Positions 18,058 through 27,378 of a DNA stretch of 55,507 nt are shown one piece after another. The stretch is from an uncultured Prevotella sp. Its GTDB lineage: Bacteria; Bacteroidota; Bacteroidia; Bacteroidales; Bacteroidaceae. Made by a program: the position numbers and the translations under genes. Location of the stretch: NCBI GenBank assembly GCA_934230115.1, contig CAKQEI010000005.1, positions 1-55,507 of the forward strand. The letters run 5' to 3'. Position 1 is the stretch's first letter. Every line of letters starts with the position of its first letter. The notes under the pieces are model-generated. The model worked only from the letters and a program-made list of their open reading frames with translations, did not search any database and had not been told where the DNA came from.

Positions 18058-19260
18058 ATGAATAAAACAAAGATTTTATTGGTTGCAGCATTGACTGCAG
18101 TGCTCGCCTCTTGTGGTGGCGGCAAGAGTGGCGGAAAGCCCAACTTCGGCGACAATGAGTATGCCGTACGTACTGTGCAGGGTCAGAATGCCGACCTCCA
18201 GACCACTTATCCCGCAACAATCAAGGGTGTTCAGGACGTTGAGATTCGCCCGAAAGTTTCAGGCTTCATCACAAAGCTCTGCGTTAAGGAAGGACAGCAG
18301 GTTAAGGCAGGTCAGCTCCTCTTCGTTATCGACAATGTGACCTATGCTGCCGCAGTACGCCAGGCTAAGGCTTCTGTGAATGCTGCCAAGGCTCAGCTCA
18401 ATACTGCCCGCCTTACATACAACAACTCTGAGAAGCTTTTCAAGAACAATGTTATTGGTTCTTACGAGCTTCAGTCTTCTAAGAATGCTATGGAGAGCGC
18501 AGCTGCTCAGTTGGCTCAGGCTGAGGCTGCTTATGTATCGGCTAAGCAGAACCTCAACTTCTGCTTCGTGACAAGTCCTGCCAATGGTGTTATCGGCGAC
18601 CTGCCTTACCGTGTGGGTGCTCTTGTAAGCGCTTCTTCACAGCAGGCTCTTACAACTGTTTCAAACAACTCTACTATGCAGGTTTACTTCTCAATGACCG
18701 AGAAGGACCTCCTCGACATGACCAAGACAGCTGGCAACATGAACTCAGCTATCTCCAACTATCCGGCTGTTAAGCTTCAGCTTGCCGATGGTTCTATCTA
18801 CAATCATCCGGGTAAGGTGGCTACTGTGAGTGGTGTTATCGACCCAACTACTGGTACTGTGTCTATGCGTGCCGACTTCCCCAACCCTGAGCGTGTGCTC
18901 AAGACTGGCGCTTCTGGTTCTATCGTAGTTCCCCACACTGCTACTGGTGCTGTTATTATTCCTCAGGACGCTGTTGTTGAGGTTCAGGACAAGCACTTCG
19001 TTTATATTGTTGGCAAAGACAACAAGGTGAAGTATACTCCTGTAACTCTCAATCCGCAGAACGATGGCAAGACTTACATCATCACTTCAGGTCTTAAGGT
19101 TGGCGACCGTTTCGTAGTAAATGGTGTTTCTTCACTCCAGGATGGTATGGAAATCAAGCCAGTAACAGAGGCTCAGTATGCCGAGAAGCTGAAGAAGACA
19201 GAACAGTTGGGTGAGGCTCAGGGCGACCTTAGCAAACTTAAGAAGGCTTTTGGAAAATAA
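18058..19260 (+). CDS. RND efflux periplasmic adaptor lipoprotein
   Basis: 400 residues. The N-terminus is a lipoprotein signal with lipobox LASC (Cys19), so it should be anchored in the inner membrane by lipid. The order is biotinyl-lipoyl half (IRPKVSGFITKLCVKEGQQVKAGQ region), alpha-helical hairpin rich in Ala/Gln/Lys (about 105-165), second lipoyl half (TSPANGVIGDLPYRVGALV), beta-barrel and membrane-proximal domain. This is the AcrA/MexA family. It links the RND pump encoded 17 bases downstream to the TolC-like outer-membrane factor further on. Codon use is strongly biased (AAG, CGT, GGT, ATC), suggesting high expression. Confidence 0.95.
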   Translation: MNKTKILLVAALTAVLASCGGGKSGGKPNFGDNEYAVRTVQGQNADLQTTYPATIKGVQDVEIRPKVSGFITKLCVKEGQQVKAGQLLFVIDNVTYAAAVRQAKASVNAAKAQLNTARLTYNNSEKLFKNNVIGSYELQSSKNAMESAAAQLAQAEAAYVSAKQNLNFCFVTSPANGVIGDLPYRVGALVSASSQQALTTVSNNSTMQVYFSMTEKDLLDMTKTAGNMNSAISNYPAVKLQLADGSIYNHPGKVATVSGVIDPTTGTVSMRADFPNPERVLKTGASGSIVVPHTATGAVIIPQDAVVEVQDKHFVYIVGKDNKVKYTPVTLNPQNDGKTYIITSGLKVGDRFVVNGVSSLQDGMEIKPVTEAQYAEKLKKTEQLGEAQGDLSKLKKAFGK

Positions 19261-19277
19261 ATTTTGAGTTTTAAAGT

Positions 19278-22200
19278 ATGAAATTAGATAGATTTATCAA
19301 ACGCCCGGTGCTTTCCACGGTGATTTCAATCCTCGTGGTTATTCTGGGTGTACTTGGATTGGTGTCGCTGCCTATCGAGCAGTACCCTAACATGGCGCCT
19401 CCTACCATTATGGTGCGTGCCGCCTATTCCGGTGCCAACTCCCAGACTGTACTCAACTCTGTGCTTGCACCGCTTGAGGAGTCAATCAATGGTGTGGAGG
19501 GCATGACCTATATGACCTCTTCTGCTACCAATGATGGTTCGGCTTCTATCACCGTATTCTTTAAGCAGGGTATGGACCCTAACATGTGTCAGGTGAACGT
19601 TCAGAACCGTGTGTCGCAGGCTTCGGCTTTGCTGCCTGCCGAGGTTACCAAGGCTGGTGTGACTGTTGCTAAGCGTCAGTCGTCTACCGTTATCCTCTTC
19701 GGTCTTACAGCCGACGACGACCGCTACGATGACGAGTTCCTTACCAACTACGCCAACATCAACGTCATTCCTGCCATCAAGCGTGTGAATGGTGTGGGTG
19801 AGTGTCAGTGCTTCTCACAGAAGGACTACACTATGCGCCTTTGGATTGACCCAGTGAAGATGAAGAGCTACGGCTTGATTCCTTCCGACCTTACCGGTGT
19901 GCTTGCTCAGCAGAACATCGAGGCTGCTCCTGGTTCAGTGGGCGAGTCTTCCGACAATCAGTATCAGTATACATTCCGTTATAGAGGCCGTCTGCAGACT
20001 CCTGAGGAGTTTGGCGACATGATTATCAAGTCTACTCAGGACGGTCAGACTATCCGTGTTAAGGATGTGGCACGCGTAGAGATGGGTGCCCTCTCATATA
20101 CTGTAGAGTCAAAGAACAACGGCAAGTCATCTGTAACCATGATGGTTACCCAGACCGCTGGTTCTAACGCTACTGAGATTGCTACCAACATCAAGAAGCT
20201 CCTCAAGGAGCAGGAGGCTACAATGCCACCGGGAATCCACTTCGACATCATGCAGGACGTTACAGAGTTCCTCTTCGCCTCTATCGAGGACCTTATCAAG
20301 ACCCTCTGCGAGGCATTCGTCCTTGTGTTCATCGTGGTGTACATCTTCCTTCAGGACACACGCTCAACACTTATTCCGTTGATTGCCGTGCCTGTGTCGT
20401 TGGTTGGTACATTCTTCTTCCTCTATGTGTTTGGCTTCTCGCTCAACTTGCTTACACTTGCCGCCCTCGTGCTTGCCATTGCCATTGTGGTCGATGATGC
20501 CATTGTGGTTGTGGAGGCCGTCCATGCCAAGCTCGACCTTGGCTACAAGTCGGCCAAGCTTGCGTCTATCGACGCCATGAACGAGATTTCGGGAGCCATC
20601 ATCTCTATTACCCTCGTTATGGCATCAGTGTTTATCCCAGTGTCATTCATGGGTGGTACGTCAGGTGCATTCTACCGTGAGTTCGGTATCACTATGGCTA
20701 TCTCTATCATCATCTCGGCTCTTAACGCCTTGACACTTTCTCCGGCTCTTTGTGCTATCTTGCTTAAGCCGAAGGATGAGGAGGGCAAGGAGCGCAAGAT
20801 GTCAATGGTCGACCGTTTCCACGCATCCTTCAATGCCGCTTATGGCAAGGTGCAGGAGAAGTACACCAAGGGTGTGCGCCGCCTTGTGGAGCGTCCTATC
20901 ATCGCTATCGCTACTGTAGTTGTTGCTATTGCTGCAATGGCTGTGCTCATGGGTACTACCAAGACTGGTCTTGTGCCTGACGAGGATACCGGTACTGTAT
21001 TCTGTACTGTTTCTACACCTCCGGGAACTTCAATGAAGAAGACCAATGAGGTGATGGACCAGGTAGACCGTATGCTTGCTACCAACCCTGCTATCGCCAG
21101 CCGTATGCGTATCACTGGTTACAACTTCATTGCTGGTCAGGGCTCTAACCAGGGTACGTTCATCATTAAGCTCAAGAGCTTCGAGGAGCGTCAGAAGGAT
21201 GAGGGACCGCTTAAGTATATCGGTGTTCACAACCTCGGTTCTACAATGGTGCTCGGTATGATTTATAAGCAGACTGCAGCCATCAAGGGTGCCCAGATTC
21301 TTGCCTTCCAGCCACCTATGGTGCAGGGCTTCTCTGCAACCAACGGTATGACATTCTCTATGCAGGACCGTACTGGTGGTGATGTGAACAAGTTCTTTGA
21401 CATTACTCAGAAGTATATCGCAGCCCTCAACGAGCGTCCGGAGATTTCGAACGCCATGACCTCGTACAACACCAAGTATCCGCAGTATAAGATTGATGTT
21501 GACGTGGCCAAGTGTAAGCAGAGCGGCATCGACCCGTCTGCAGTGCTCTCGACAATGCAGGGCTACTATGGCGGTATGTATGCGTCTAACTTCAACTCTT
21601 ACGGTAAGCTCTATCGTGTATATATTCAGGCTCCGCCTGAGGCACGTGCCGACATCAAGAGTCTCGACAATATCTATGTGCGCACATCGGCTGGAGCTAT
21701 GGCTCCTATCAAGGAGTATGTCAACCTTAGCCGTGTGTATGGTCCGCAGGAGATTGACCGTTTCAACCTCTTCACATCTATCAATGTGAACGCTTCGGCT
21801 GCTGAGGGCTACTCTACTGGTGATGCTATCAACGCTATGGCTGAGGTTGCCAAGACCACTCTGCCAGCAGGCTACACCTACGAGTTCTCAGGTCTTACAC
21901 GTACAGAGCAGGAGTCATCCAACTCTACTGCTATCGTGTTCGTACTCTGCTTGACCTTCGTTTACTTGATTCTCTCGGCACAGTATGAGTCTTACGTTCT
22001 GCCTCTGTCGGTAATCCTCTCGATACCGTTCGGTCTTGCTGGTGCGTTTATCTTCACCAACATGTTTGGCAAGAACAACGACATCTACATGCAGATTGCG
22101 CTTATCATGCTTATGGGTCTTCTCGCTAAGAACGCCATCCTTATTGTACAGTTCGCCCTTGAGCGTCGTCTTACTGGTATGGCTATCTCATGGTCGGCAG

Positions 22201-22529
22201 TGCTCGGTGCTTCGGCCCGTCTGCGTCCTATCTTGATGACCTCATTGGCTATGATTATCGGTCTTCTTCCATTGCTCATGCCTTGGGGTGTAGGCTACAA
22301 CGGTAACATGACTCTTGGTGCTGCAGCCGTAGGCGGTATGCTCATCGGTATGCTCTGCCAGATTATGGTTGTACCGGCTCTGTTCTACATCTTCCAGACT
22401 CTGCAGGAGAAGATCAAGCCTATCGAGTTTGAGGGTGACTCTGCTAATGTTGATTCTGAGATTCGTCAGTACACCAACCCTTATGTGGCTGGAGCATTGC
22501 AGGATCAGATAGACAAGAAATCGAATTAA
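19278..22529 (+). CDS. RND multidrug efflux pump, HAE1 family (AcrB-like)
   Basis: 1083 residues, slightly longer than AcrB. The first helix (about 10-28) starts the typical MKLDRFIKRPVLSTVISI sequence. The proton-relay aspartates are in VVDDAIVVVE in the fourth helix, and the partner lysine in LLAKNAILIVQFALE in the tenth. The two large porter/docking loops lie between helices 1-2 and 7-8. It exchanges protons for drugs or other amphiphiles and hands them to the outer-membrane channel. The C-terminal tail of about 40 residues is polar. No local repressor gene is present. Confidence 0.97.
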   Translation: MKLDRFIKRPVLSTVISILVVILGVLGLVSLPIEQYPNMAPPTIMVRAAYSGANSQTVLNSVLAPLEESINGVEGMTYMTSSATNDGSASITVFFKQGMDPNMCQVNVQNRVSQASALLPAEVTKAGVTVAKRQSSTVILFGLTADDDRYDDEFLTNYANINVIPAIKRVNGVGECQCFSQKDYTMRLWIDPVKMKSYGLIPSDLTGVLAQQNIEAAPGSVGESSDNQYQYTFRYRGRLQTPEEFGDMIIKSTQDGQTIRVKDVARVEMGALSYTVESKNNGKSSVTMMVTQTAGSNATEIATNIKKLLKEQEATMPPGIHFDIMQDVTEFLFASIEDLIKTLCEAFVLVFIVVYIFLQDTRSTLIPLIAVPVSLVGTFFFLYVFGFSLNLLTLAALVLAIAIVVDDAIVVVEAVHAKLDLGYKSAKLASIDAMNEISGAIISITLVMASVFIPVSFMGGTSGAFYREFGITMAISIIISALNALTLSPALCAILLKPKDEEGKERKMSMVDRFHASFNAAYGKVQEKYTKGVRRLVERPIIAIATVVVAIAAMAVLMGTTKTGLVPDEDTGTVFCTVSTPPGTSMKKTNEVMDQVDRMLATNPAIASRMRITGYNFIAGQGSNQGTFIIKLKSFEERQKDEGPLKYIGVHNLGSTMVLGMIYKQTAAIKGAQILAFQPPMVQGFSATNGMTFSMQDRTGGDVNKFFDITQKYIAALNERPEISNAMTSYNTKYPQYKIDVDVAKCKQSGIDPSAVLSTMQGYYGGMYASNFNSYGKLYRVYIQAPPEARADIKSLDNIYVRTSAGAMAPIKEYVNLSRVYGPQEIDRFNLFTSINVNASAAEGYSTGDAINAMAEVAKTTLPAGYTYEFSGLTRTEQESSNSTAIVFVLCLTFVYLILSAQYESYVLPLSVILSIPFGLAGAFIFTNMFGKNNDIYMQIALIMLMGLLAKNAILIVQFALERRLTGMAISWSAVLGASARLRPILMTSLAMIIGLLPLLMPWGVGYNGNMTLGAAAVGGMLIGMLCQIMVVPALFYIFQTLQEKIKPIEFEGDSANVDSEIRQYTNPYVAGALQDQIDKKSN

Positions 22530-22650
22530 GGTTTTTAAGAATTTATCGTAGTTAAAAAGAATTTATAGCCATTACCTGTTTCTGATGGAAAGGCATTTGG
22601 CTATAACTTCTTTATAACTTTAAATTCTTTAAATTCTAAACAAAGTAACA
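22530..22650. repeat. AT-rich spacer with hairpin between pump and outer-membrane factor genes
   Basis: The gap contains TTATAGCCA (22563-22571) paired with TGGCTATAA (22598-22606). Around it are AAGAATTTA on the left and TAAATTCTT, followed by another TAAATTCT, on the right, which can extend the pairing. It has the same design as the other GC-core/AT-flank elements inside operons here. Confidence 0.5.
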
Positions 22651-24036
22651 ATGAAATTAAACAAGATATTTCTTTTCGCATCTGCATCCTTGCTGATGAC
22701 CAGTTGCGGATTATACAACAAGTACGAGCGTCCGCAGGTAGACACCTATGGACTCGTGCGCGACGTTGCGAGCAATACCGACACACTTGCTGTCGCTGAC
22801 ACAGCAAGCTTTGGCAATTTGCCTTGGCGTGAGGTGTTCACCGACCCACAGCTTCAGTCGCTCATTGAGACTGGTCTTGCCAATAATACCAACCTGCTCA
22901 ATGCTGCTCTCAACGTTAAGATGGTTGAGGACCAGCTTATGATTGCCAAGTTGGCTTTCGTTCCTGGCTTCACTTTCTCTCCGCAGGGAACTGTGGCTTC
23001 TTGGGATGGCAATAAGGCTTCAAAGACCTATTCATTGCCAGTTACCGCATCTTGGAGTGTCGACCTCTTTGGCAATCTTCTTAATGTGAAGCGTTCTGCC
23101 CAGATGGCTCTCCTTGCAACTAAGGACTATCAGCAGGTGGTGCAGACAAAGGTGATTTCAAACATCGCCAATATGTACTACACTCTGCTTATGCTCGATA
23201 AGCAGCTTCAAGTGGTGAATGATATGAGCAAGCTCGTGGAAGAGACTTGGAATATCATGAAGATTCAGAAGGAGCTTGGACGTGTGAAGGAGACTTCTGT
23301 GCAGAGTGCTGAGGCTAACCTCTATTCTGTTCAGGCTCAGGCAGCCGACCTCAAGCGTCAGATTCGCGAGACAGAGAACTCACTTTCGCTTTTGCTCGGT
23401 CAGCAGGCTCAGACTATCAAGCGTGGAACATTCGAGGGACAGTCGCTTCCTTCAAAGTTCTCTACCGGTATAGGTCTGCAGCTTCTCAACAACCGTCCTG
23501 ATGTTCACTATGCCGAGATGTCGCTTGCTCAGTGCTTCTATGATGTTAATACTGCCCGCTCTAAGTTCTATCCTAACATCACAATTTCTGGCACTGGCGC
23601 TTTCACCAACTCAGGTGGCGGTGGTATTGTCAATCCAGGCAAGTGGCTTCTTTCGGCTGTTGGTTCACTCACTCAGCCTATCTTTGCCCACGGTCAGATT
23701 ATTGCAGGCTTGAAGGTTGCAAAGTCTAAGCAGGAGCAGGCTTACAACACATGGCAGAATGCTGTTCTGTCGGCAGGCTCTGAAGTTAGCAACGCCCTCG
23801 TGCTCTACAATTCCTCTGATGAGAAGTCGAAGCTTGAGGAAAAGCAGGTGGAGAGCTTGAAGAAGAATGTGGAGTACAACAAGATGTTGTTCAACGATGG
23901 TTCTGCCACATATCTTGAGGTAATCACCGCTCAGCAGAGTCTTCTCAATGCCGAGCTTTCGAAGGTTGCTGACGACTTCTACAAGATGCAGGCAGTCGTA
24001 AACCTCTACTACGCTTTGGGCGGAGGAAGATATTAA
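22651..24036 (+). CDS. TolC/OprM-type outer-membrane efflux lipoprotein
   Basis: 461 residues with lipobox LMTSC (Cys19), two outer-membrane efflux protein repeats, and long Ala/Gln/Asn-rich helices typical of the NodT/OprM family. Examples are LIETGLANNTNLLNAALN in the first repeat and FNDGSATYLEVITAQQSLLNAE in the second. It forms the trimeric channel through which the tripartite pump releases substrates outside the cell. The third gene of the RND operon, with the same high-expression codon bias. Confidence 0.95.
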   Translation: MKLNKIFLFASASLLMTSCGLYNKYERPQVDTYGLVRDVASNTDTLAVADTASFGNLPWREVFTDPQLQSLIETGLANNTNLLNAALNVKMVEDQLMIAKLAFVPGFTFSPQGTVASWDGNKASKTYSLPVTASWSVDLFGNLLNVKRSAQMALLATKDYQQVVQTKVISNIANMYYTLLMLDKQLQVVNDMSKLVEETWNIMKIQKELGRVKETSVQSAEANLYSVQAQAADLKRQIRETENSLSLLLGQQAQTIKRGTFEGQSLPSKFSTGIGLQLLNNRPDVHYAEMSLAQCFYDVNTARSKFYPNITISGTGAFTNSGGGGIVNPGKWLLSAVGSLTQPIFAHGQIIAGLKVAKSKQEQAYNTWQNAVLSAGSEVSNALVLYNSSDEKSKLEEKQVESLKKNVEYNKMLFNDGSATYLEVITAQQSLLNAELSKVADDFYKMQAVVNLYYALGGGRY

Positions 24037-24041
24037 GAATG

Positions 24042-24138
24042 TTGAGTTTTGAGTTTTGAATGTTGAATTGTCGGCTTTGCCGATGTTGAATTGTTCAATT
24101 TTGAATTCAAAACTCAAAATTCAAAACTCAAAACTCAA
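24042..24138. repeat. Large inverted repeat before the LpxA-like gene
   Basis: A perfect 19-bp pair, beginning TTGAGTTTTGAG at 24042-24060 and complementary to 24120-24138, encloses TCGGC-TTT-GCCGA (24071-24083) and the palindrome TTTTGAATTCAAAA (24099-24112). Just downstream is another palindrome, TTGCGGC-TT-GCCGCAA (24141-24156), followed by repeated TTCAAAA words up to the ATG. It could form a cruciform or a terminator-like RNA structure. Confidence 0.75.
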
Positions 24139-24182
24139 AATTGCGGCTTGCCGCAACAATTCAAAATTCAAAATTCAAAATT

Positions 24183-24956
24183 ATGATTAGTGATAAAGCA
24201 TATATAGCTCCGGGCGCAAAGATTGGCAAGAATGTGACAATCTATCCATTCGCCTATATTGAGGACGACGTTGTCATCGGCGACGACTGCGTTATCTTCC
24301 CTTACGTGAGCATCATGCGCGGCACAACACTTGGCCGTGGCAACAAGGTTTATCAGAACACTGTGCTTGGTGCAGAGCCGCAGGACTTCAACTATAATGG
24401 TGCGGAGACTCGTCTTGTTATCGGCGACGAGAATATCTTCCGCGAGAATGTTGTGGTCAACCGTGCTACATTCGCCGAGGGTGAGACACGCATTGGCAAC
24501 CGCAACTTCTTCATGGAGGGTGTTCATATCTCTCATGATACTAAGGTAGACGACTATGTCACCTTCGGTTATGGTACTAAGATTGCTGGCGACTGCGAGA
24601 TTCACAGTGCAGCCATATTCTCATCTGGTGTTATCGTCAATTCCAATGTGCGCATAGGTGGTGCCTCTATGGTTACGAGTGGTGTGCGCATCTCGAAGGA
24701 TGTGCCTCCCTTCATCGTGGCTACTGATAATCCAGTGCGCTATGGTGGCGTGAACGAGACTCTCTTGAAGTCATCCAACACTTCAGAGAAAGTCATCAGC
24801 CATATTGCCAATGCCTACCGTCTTGTGTTCCATGGTCAGACCAGCGTGTTCGACGCTATCAACCAGATTAAGGAGCAGGTGCCCGAAGGCAAGGAAATCA
24901 ACGCTATCGTGAAGTTCCTTGAGGGCAGCCAGATTGGTATCATCAGCAAGATTTAA
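24183..24956 (+). CDS. LpxA-like acyl-ACP--UDP-GlcNAc O-acyltransferase (divergent paralogue)
   Basis: 257 residues of left-handed beta-helix hexapeptide repeats (about 1-190) plus the helical LpxA C-terminal domain (from about 200, ISHIANAYRLVF). LpxA adds the 3-hydroxyacyl chain to UDP-GlcNAc in lipid A synthesis. The catalytic His region is kept (HISHD), and so is the Asn in ATDN. The positions that are His in AGHV and VHQF of standard LpxA are Asp (AGDC) and Asn (VNSN) here. The usual Bacteroidetes lpxA sits next to the lpxC-fabZ fusion; this one does not. It may be a second acyltransferase with a different substrate. The ATG giving MISDKAYIAPGAKI is the family-like start; the upstream frame is repeat DNA. 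Confidence 0.8.
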   Translation: MISDKAYIAPGAKIGKNVTIYPFAYIEDDVVIGDDCVIFPYVSIMRGTTLGRGNKVYQNTVLGAEPQDFNYNGAETRLVIGDENIFRENVVVNRATFAEGETRIGNRNFFMEGVHISHDTKVDDYVTFGYGTKIAGDCEIHSAAIFSSGVIVNSNVRIGGASMVTSGVRISKDVPPFIVATDNPVRYGGVNETLLKSSNTSEKVISHIANAYRLVFHGQTSVFDAINQIKEQVPEGKEINAIVKFLEGSQIGIISKI

Positions 24957-25003
24957 ACAGAAATTTCATACCTTTTATATATTAGTGTTGTTATTTCATT
25001 AGA

Positions 25004-25048
25004 AGCGGCAGGGTAGACGTGATGTCCACCTTGCCGCTATATCTTTTT
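25004..25048. terminator. Bidirectional terminator between convergent genes
   Basis: AGCGGCAGGGTAGAC (25004-25018) pairs with GTCCACCTTGCCGCT (25024-25038) with two imperfect pairs and is followed by a T-rich stretch (ATATCTTTTT). It separates the LpxA-like gene from the helicase gene converging from the right. Confidence 0.75.
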
Positions 25049-27251
25049 ATTCCTTTCCAATTGTTTCTTTCACAACTGCCAATATTTCGTCTCCATATTT
25101 CTCTGCCTTCACCTTTCCGCAGAAAGGAATGCGTGCAAGGGCATCCTTGTCTTCAGGCAAGAGGTTGGCTATTGCTATTATTGCCTTTTGCTGCAGAATG
25201 CAATATGCAGGCATGTGGGCTGTGAGGGCACGCTGTCTGCGCCAAATGGTCAAAGCGTCGAGCACTTCGGGATGGAGCACCTTCAGTTCTGTGGCAGATG
25301 CTGTTGTTGAGGCAGCAGGTGTTTTAGGCTCTTCTGATACATTTGTTGCCGTTGTCCTTGCCGGTGTTGCTGTCTGCTGTTTGTCTTTTGCTTGTTTGCG
25401 TTCCGTCTTGCTTGTCTTTGGAGCTTTAGCAGCATCCTTACCCATAAGCACAACAGCACGTTGGTGAAGGTATTCATTCAGGTGAAAACCGTCGTCCTTT
25501 ACGAAGTTGAGCAAGGCTCGTTTCTGCATGGCTATCTCCTTGAGCGTGGCAAGAAGTTCCGTAAACTGCTTCTTCACTTCTGGCGTGTCGGTCTTCACTT
25601 CGGTATTTTTAACCAATTGCTCTATGTCAGAAAGAGTGCGTGCAAAATATGTAGCACCCTTGGTGAGCCGTTCTTGCAGATGCGAGTCGGTTTGATAGTC
25701 GGCTGTTGATATCACTATCTGGTTGTATTGCAATTTGAAACGTTCTGCCACATCATACAGTTTGTCTTTTATAGTACCCAGACGGGCCTTGTATTCAAGT
25801 ATGAGTTTGGGATAGGTGCGTCGGAAATGTCCCATGAGCAAGTCGAGCACACGACTGAATGAGTCCATCAGTGGGCGGAAGTCGAACAGTTCGCTTACTA
25901 CTGATAGATAGTAGTCGCGTTGCAACAGTCCTATCTGTTCCTCTGTGGGTGTGTGTTCTGCCGCATGATTAATATAATCGTCTACAGCACCATCGCGTAT
26001 TATTGCTGATTGTGGCAGTGGGGCACTCAGCACAAGTCCTTCAAGAGTGCGGCATCTTGACAGAGCCACGTAGGTTTGTCCATGTGTGAAGGCCCGCTGC
26101 ACATCTATTATTGCTCTGTCAAACGTGAGTCCCTGACTCTTGTGTACGGTTATAGCCCACGCTGGCTTCACTGGGAATTGTGTGAAAGTGCCGTCCACCT
26201 CTTCCGCTATCTCATTGGTCTGCTCGTTGATAACGTATCGGGTGTTGTCCCATTGTTCTGGTTCCACCTTTATCACGGCTCCCGTATCCTTGGCTCTCAC
26301 GAAGAAATGCTTGTCGTTAATCTCGGTCACAGTGCCAATCATACCGTTGTAATATTCCTTGGCAGGTTTGGAGTCGTTCTTCACGAACATCACCTGCGCG
26401 TCTTTCTTCAGAGTGAGAGTTTCCTCGGTAGGGAAGAGCATCTCAGGATATTTGCCAGTTATCTCTGCCTTGTAGGTGTATGGCTGTCCAGGCAGAAGCG
26501 AGAGTTGATGGTCGTTTACATGCTGAGCCTGGAAGTTATGTGTCGTGAGGCGGATATATCCTTCTTCGGCACGAGGTTGGAAGTTGGGAATATATCGTGA
26601 GTTGAGAGCTTGCAGCACCGAAGCGTCGGCACAGTTGTCGCGTACCTTATTTAATATATCAAGAAATCGCAGGTCGTTCTGTCTATACACAGTCTTCAGC
26701 TCCACTATGGCATACCGTGTGCGCTTAAGGGCAAGCGAGGAGAAGAAGTAAGGAGTCTCGTAATATCTTGACAGCAACTGCCACTCGTCGTCCTTGGCAA
26801 CAGGGGCAAGCTGACCGAGGTCGCCAATCATGACCATCTGTACTCCGCCAAACGGCTGCTGGTTCTTGCGAAAACGTCGCAACACACTGTCCACAGCATC
26901 GAGCAGGTCGGCACGCACCATCGATATCTCGTCTATCACAAGAGTGTCGATGTTTTGTATCACTCGTATCTTTTGTTTGGAGAAACGGTATTGCTGTTCC
27001 TTTGTCTTATACTGTGCGTCGGGAATGAATGGGGCAAACGAGAGTTGAAAGAATGAATGGATGGTCACACCCTCGGCGTTAATGGCTGCAATGCCCGTAG
27101 GTGCTACAACTATTATACGTTTGGATGACTCCGTCTTAAGTCGTCGCAGAAAGGTGGTCTTACCAGTTCCTGCCTTACCCGTGAGAAAAAGGTTGGTGTT
27201 AGTTGTCTCTATGATGTTCCACGCAAGTTGCGTTTGCTCGTTCGTTTCCAT
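25047..27251 (-). CDS. Pif1/RecD-like DNA helicase with C-terminal HRDC domain
   Basis: 734 residues. An N-terminal superfamily 1B ATPase shows Walker A TGKAGTGKTT (24-33), Walker B LVIDEISMV, GDLGQLAPV, and the UvrD_C_2-type motif AWAITVHKSQGLTFD, followed by YVALSRCRTLEGL. A middle helical region is followed by a low-complexity Thr/Ala/Lys linker (about 615-655) and a C-terminal HRDC domain (about 660-730). HRDC domains bind DNA in RecQ and RNase D. The combination points to a 5'-3' helicase acting on structured or forked DNA. Single gene with its own promoter. Confidence 0.92.
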   Translation of the reverse strand: METNEQTQLAWNIIETTNTNLFLTGKAGTGKTTFLRRLKTESSKRIIVVAPTGIAAINAEGVTIHSFFQLSFAPFIPDAQYKTKEQQYRFSKQKIRVIQNIDTLVIDEISMVRADLLDAVDSVLRRFRKNQQPFGGVQMVMIGDLGQLAPVAKDDEWQLLSRYYETPYFFSSLALKRTRYAIVELKTVYRQNDLRFLDILNKVRDNCADASVLQALNSRYIPNFQPRAEEGYIRLTTHNFQAQHVNDHQLSLLPGQPYTYKAEITGKYPEMLFPTEETLTLKKDAQVMFVKNDSKPAKEYYNGMIGTVTEINDKHFFVRAKDTGAVIKVEPEQWDNTRYVINEQTNEIAEEVDGTFTQFPVKPAWAITVHKSQGLTFDRAIIDVQRAFTHGQTYVALSRCRTLEGLVLSAPLPQSAIIRDGAVDDYINHAAEHTPTEEQIGLLQRDYYLSVVSELFDFRPLMDSFSRVLDLLMGHFRRTYPKLILEYKARLGTIKDKLYDVAERFKLQYNQIVISTADYQTDSHLQERLTKGATYFARTLSDIEQLVKNTEVKTDTPEVKKQFTELLATLKEIAMQKRALLNFVKDDGFHLNEYLHQRAVVLMGKDAAKAPKTSKTERKQAKDKQQTATPARTTATNVSEEPKTPAASTTASATELKVLHPEVLDALTIWRRQRALTAHMPAYCILQQKAIIAIANLLPEDKDALARIPFCGKVKAEKYGDEILAVVKETIGKE

Positions 27252-27298
27252 AGTTTGCTGTTTTTGTTATATCAGAGGTTGCTATAAAAATGATATTA

Positions 27299-27331
27299 CA
27301 AAAGTACGAAAAAGAACTGAAAGAGAGACAA
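27299..27331 (-). promoter_or_regulatory. Probable promoter of the helicase gene
   Basis: On the minus strand, a -7 TACTTTTG (27299-27306) lies 47 bases before the ATG. A TTG at 27329-27331 gives a 22-bp spacer, slightly long. Confidence 0.45.
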
Positions 27332-27378
27332 AAAAGAATGGAAAAGTGGTGTGAGGCATGTTGTTAGGGCTTTTAACA

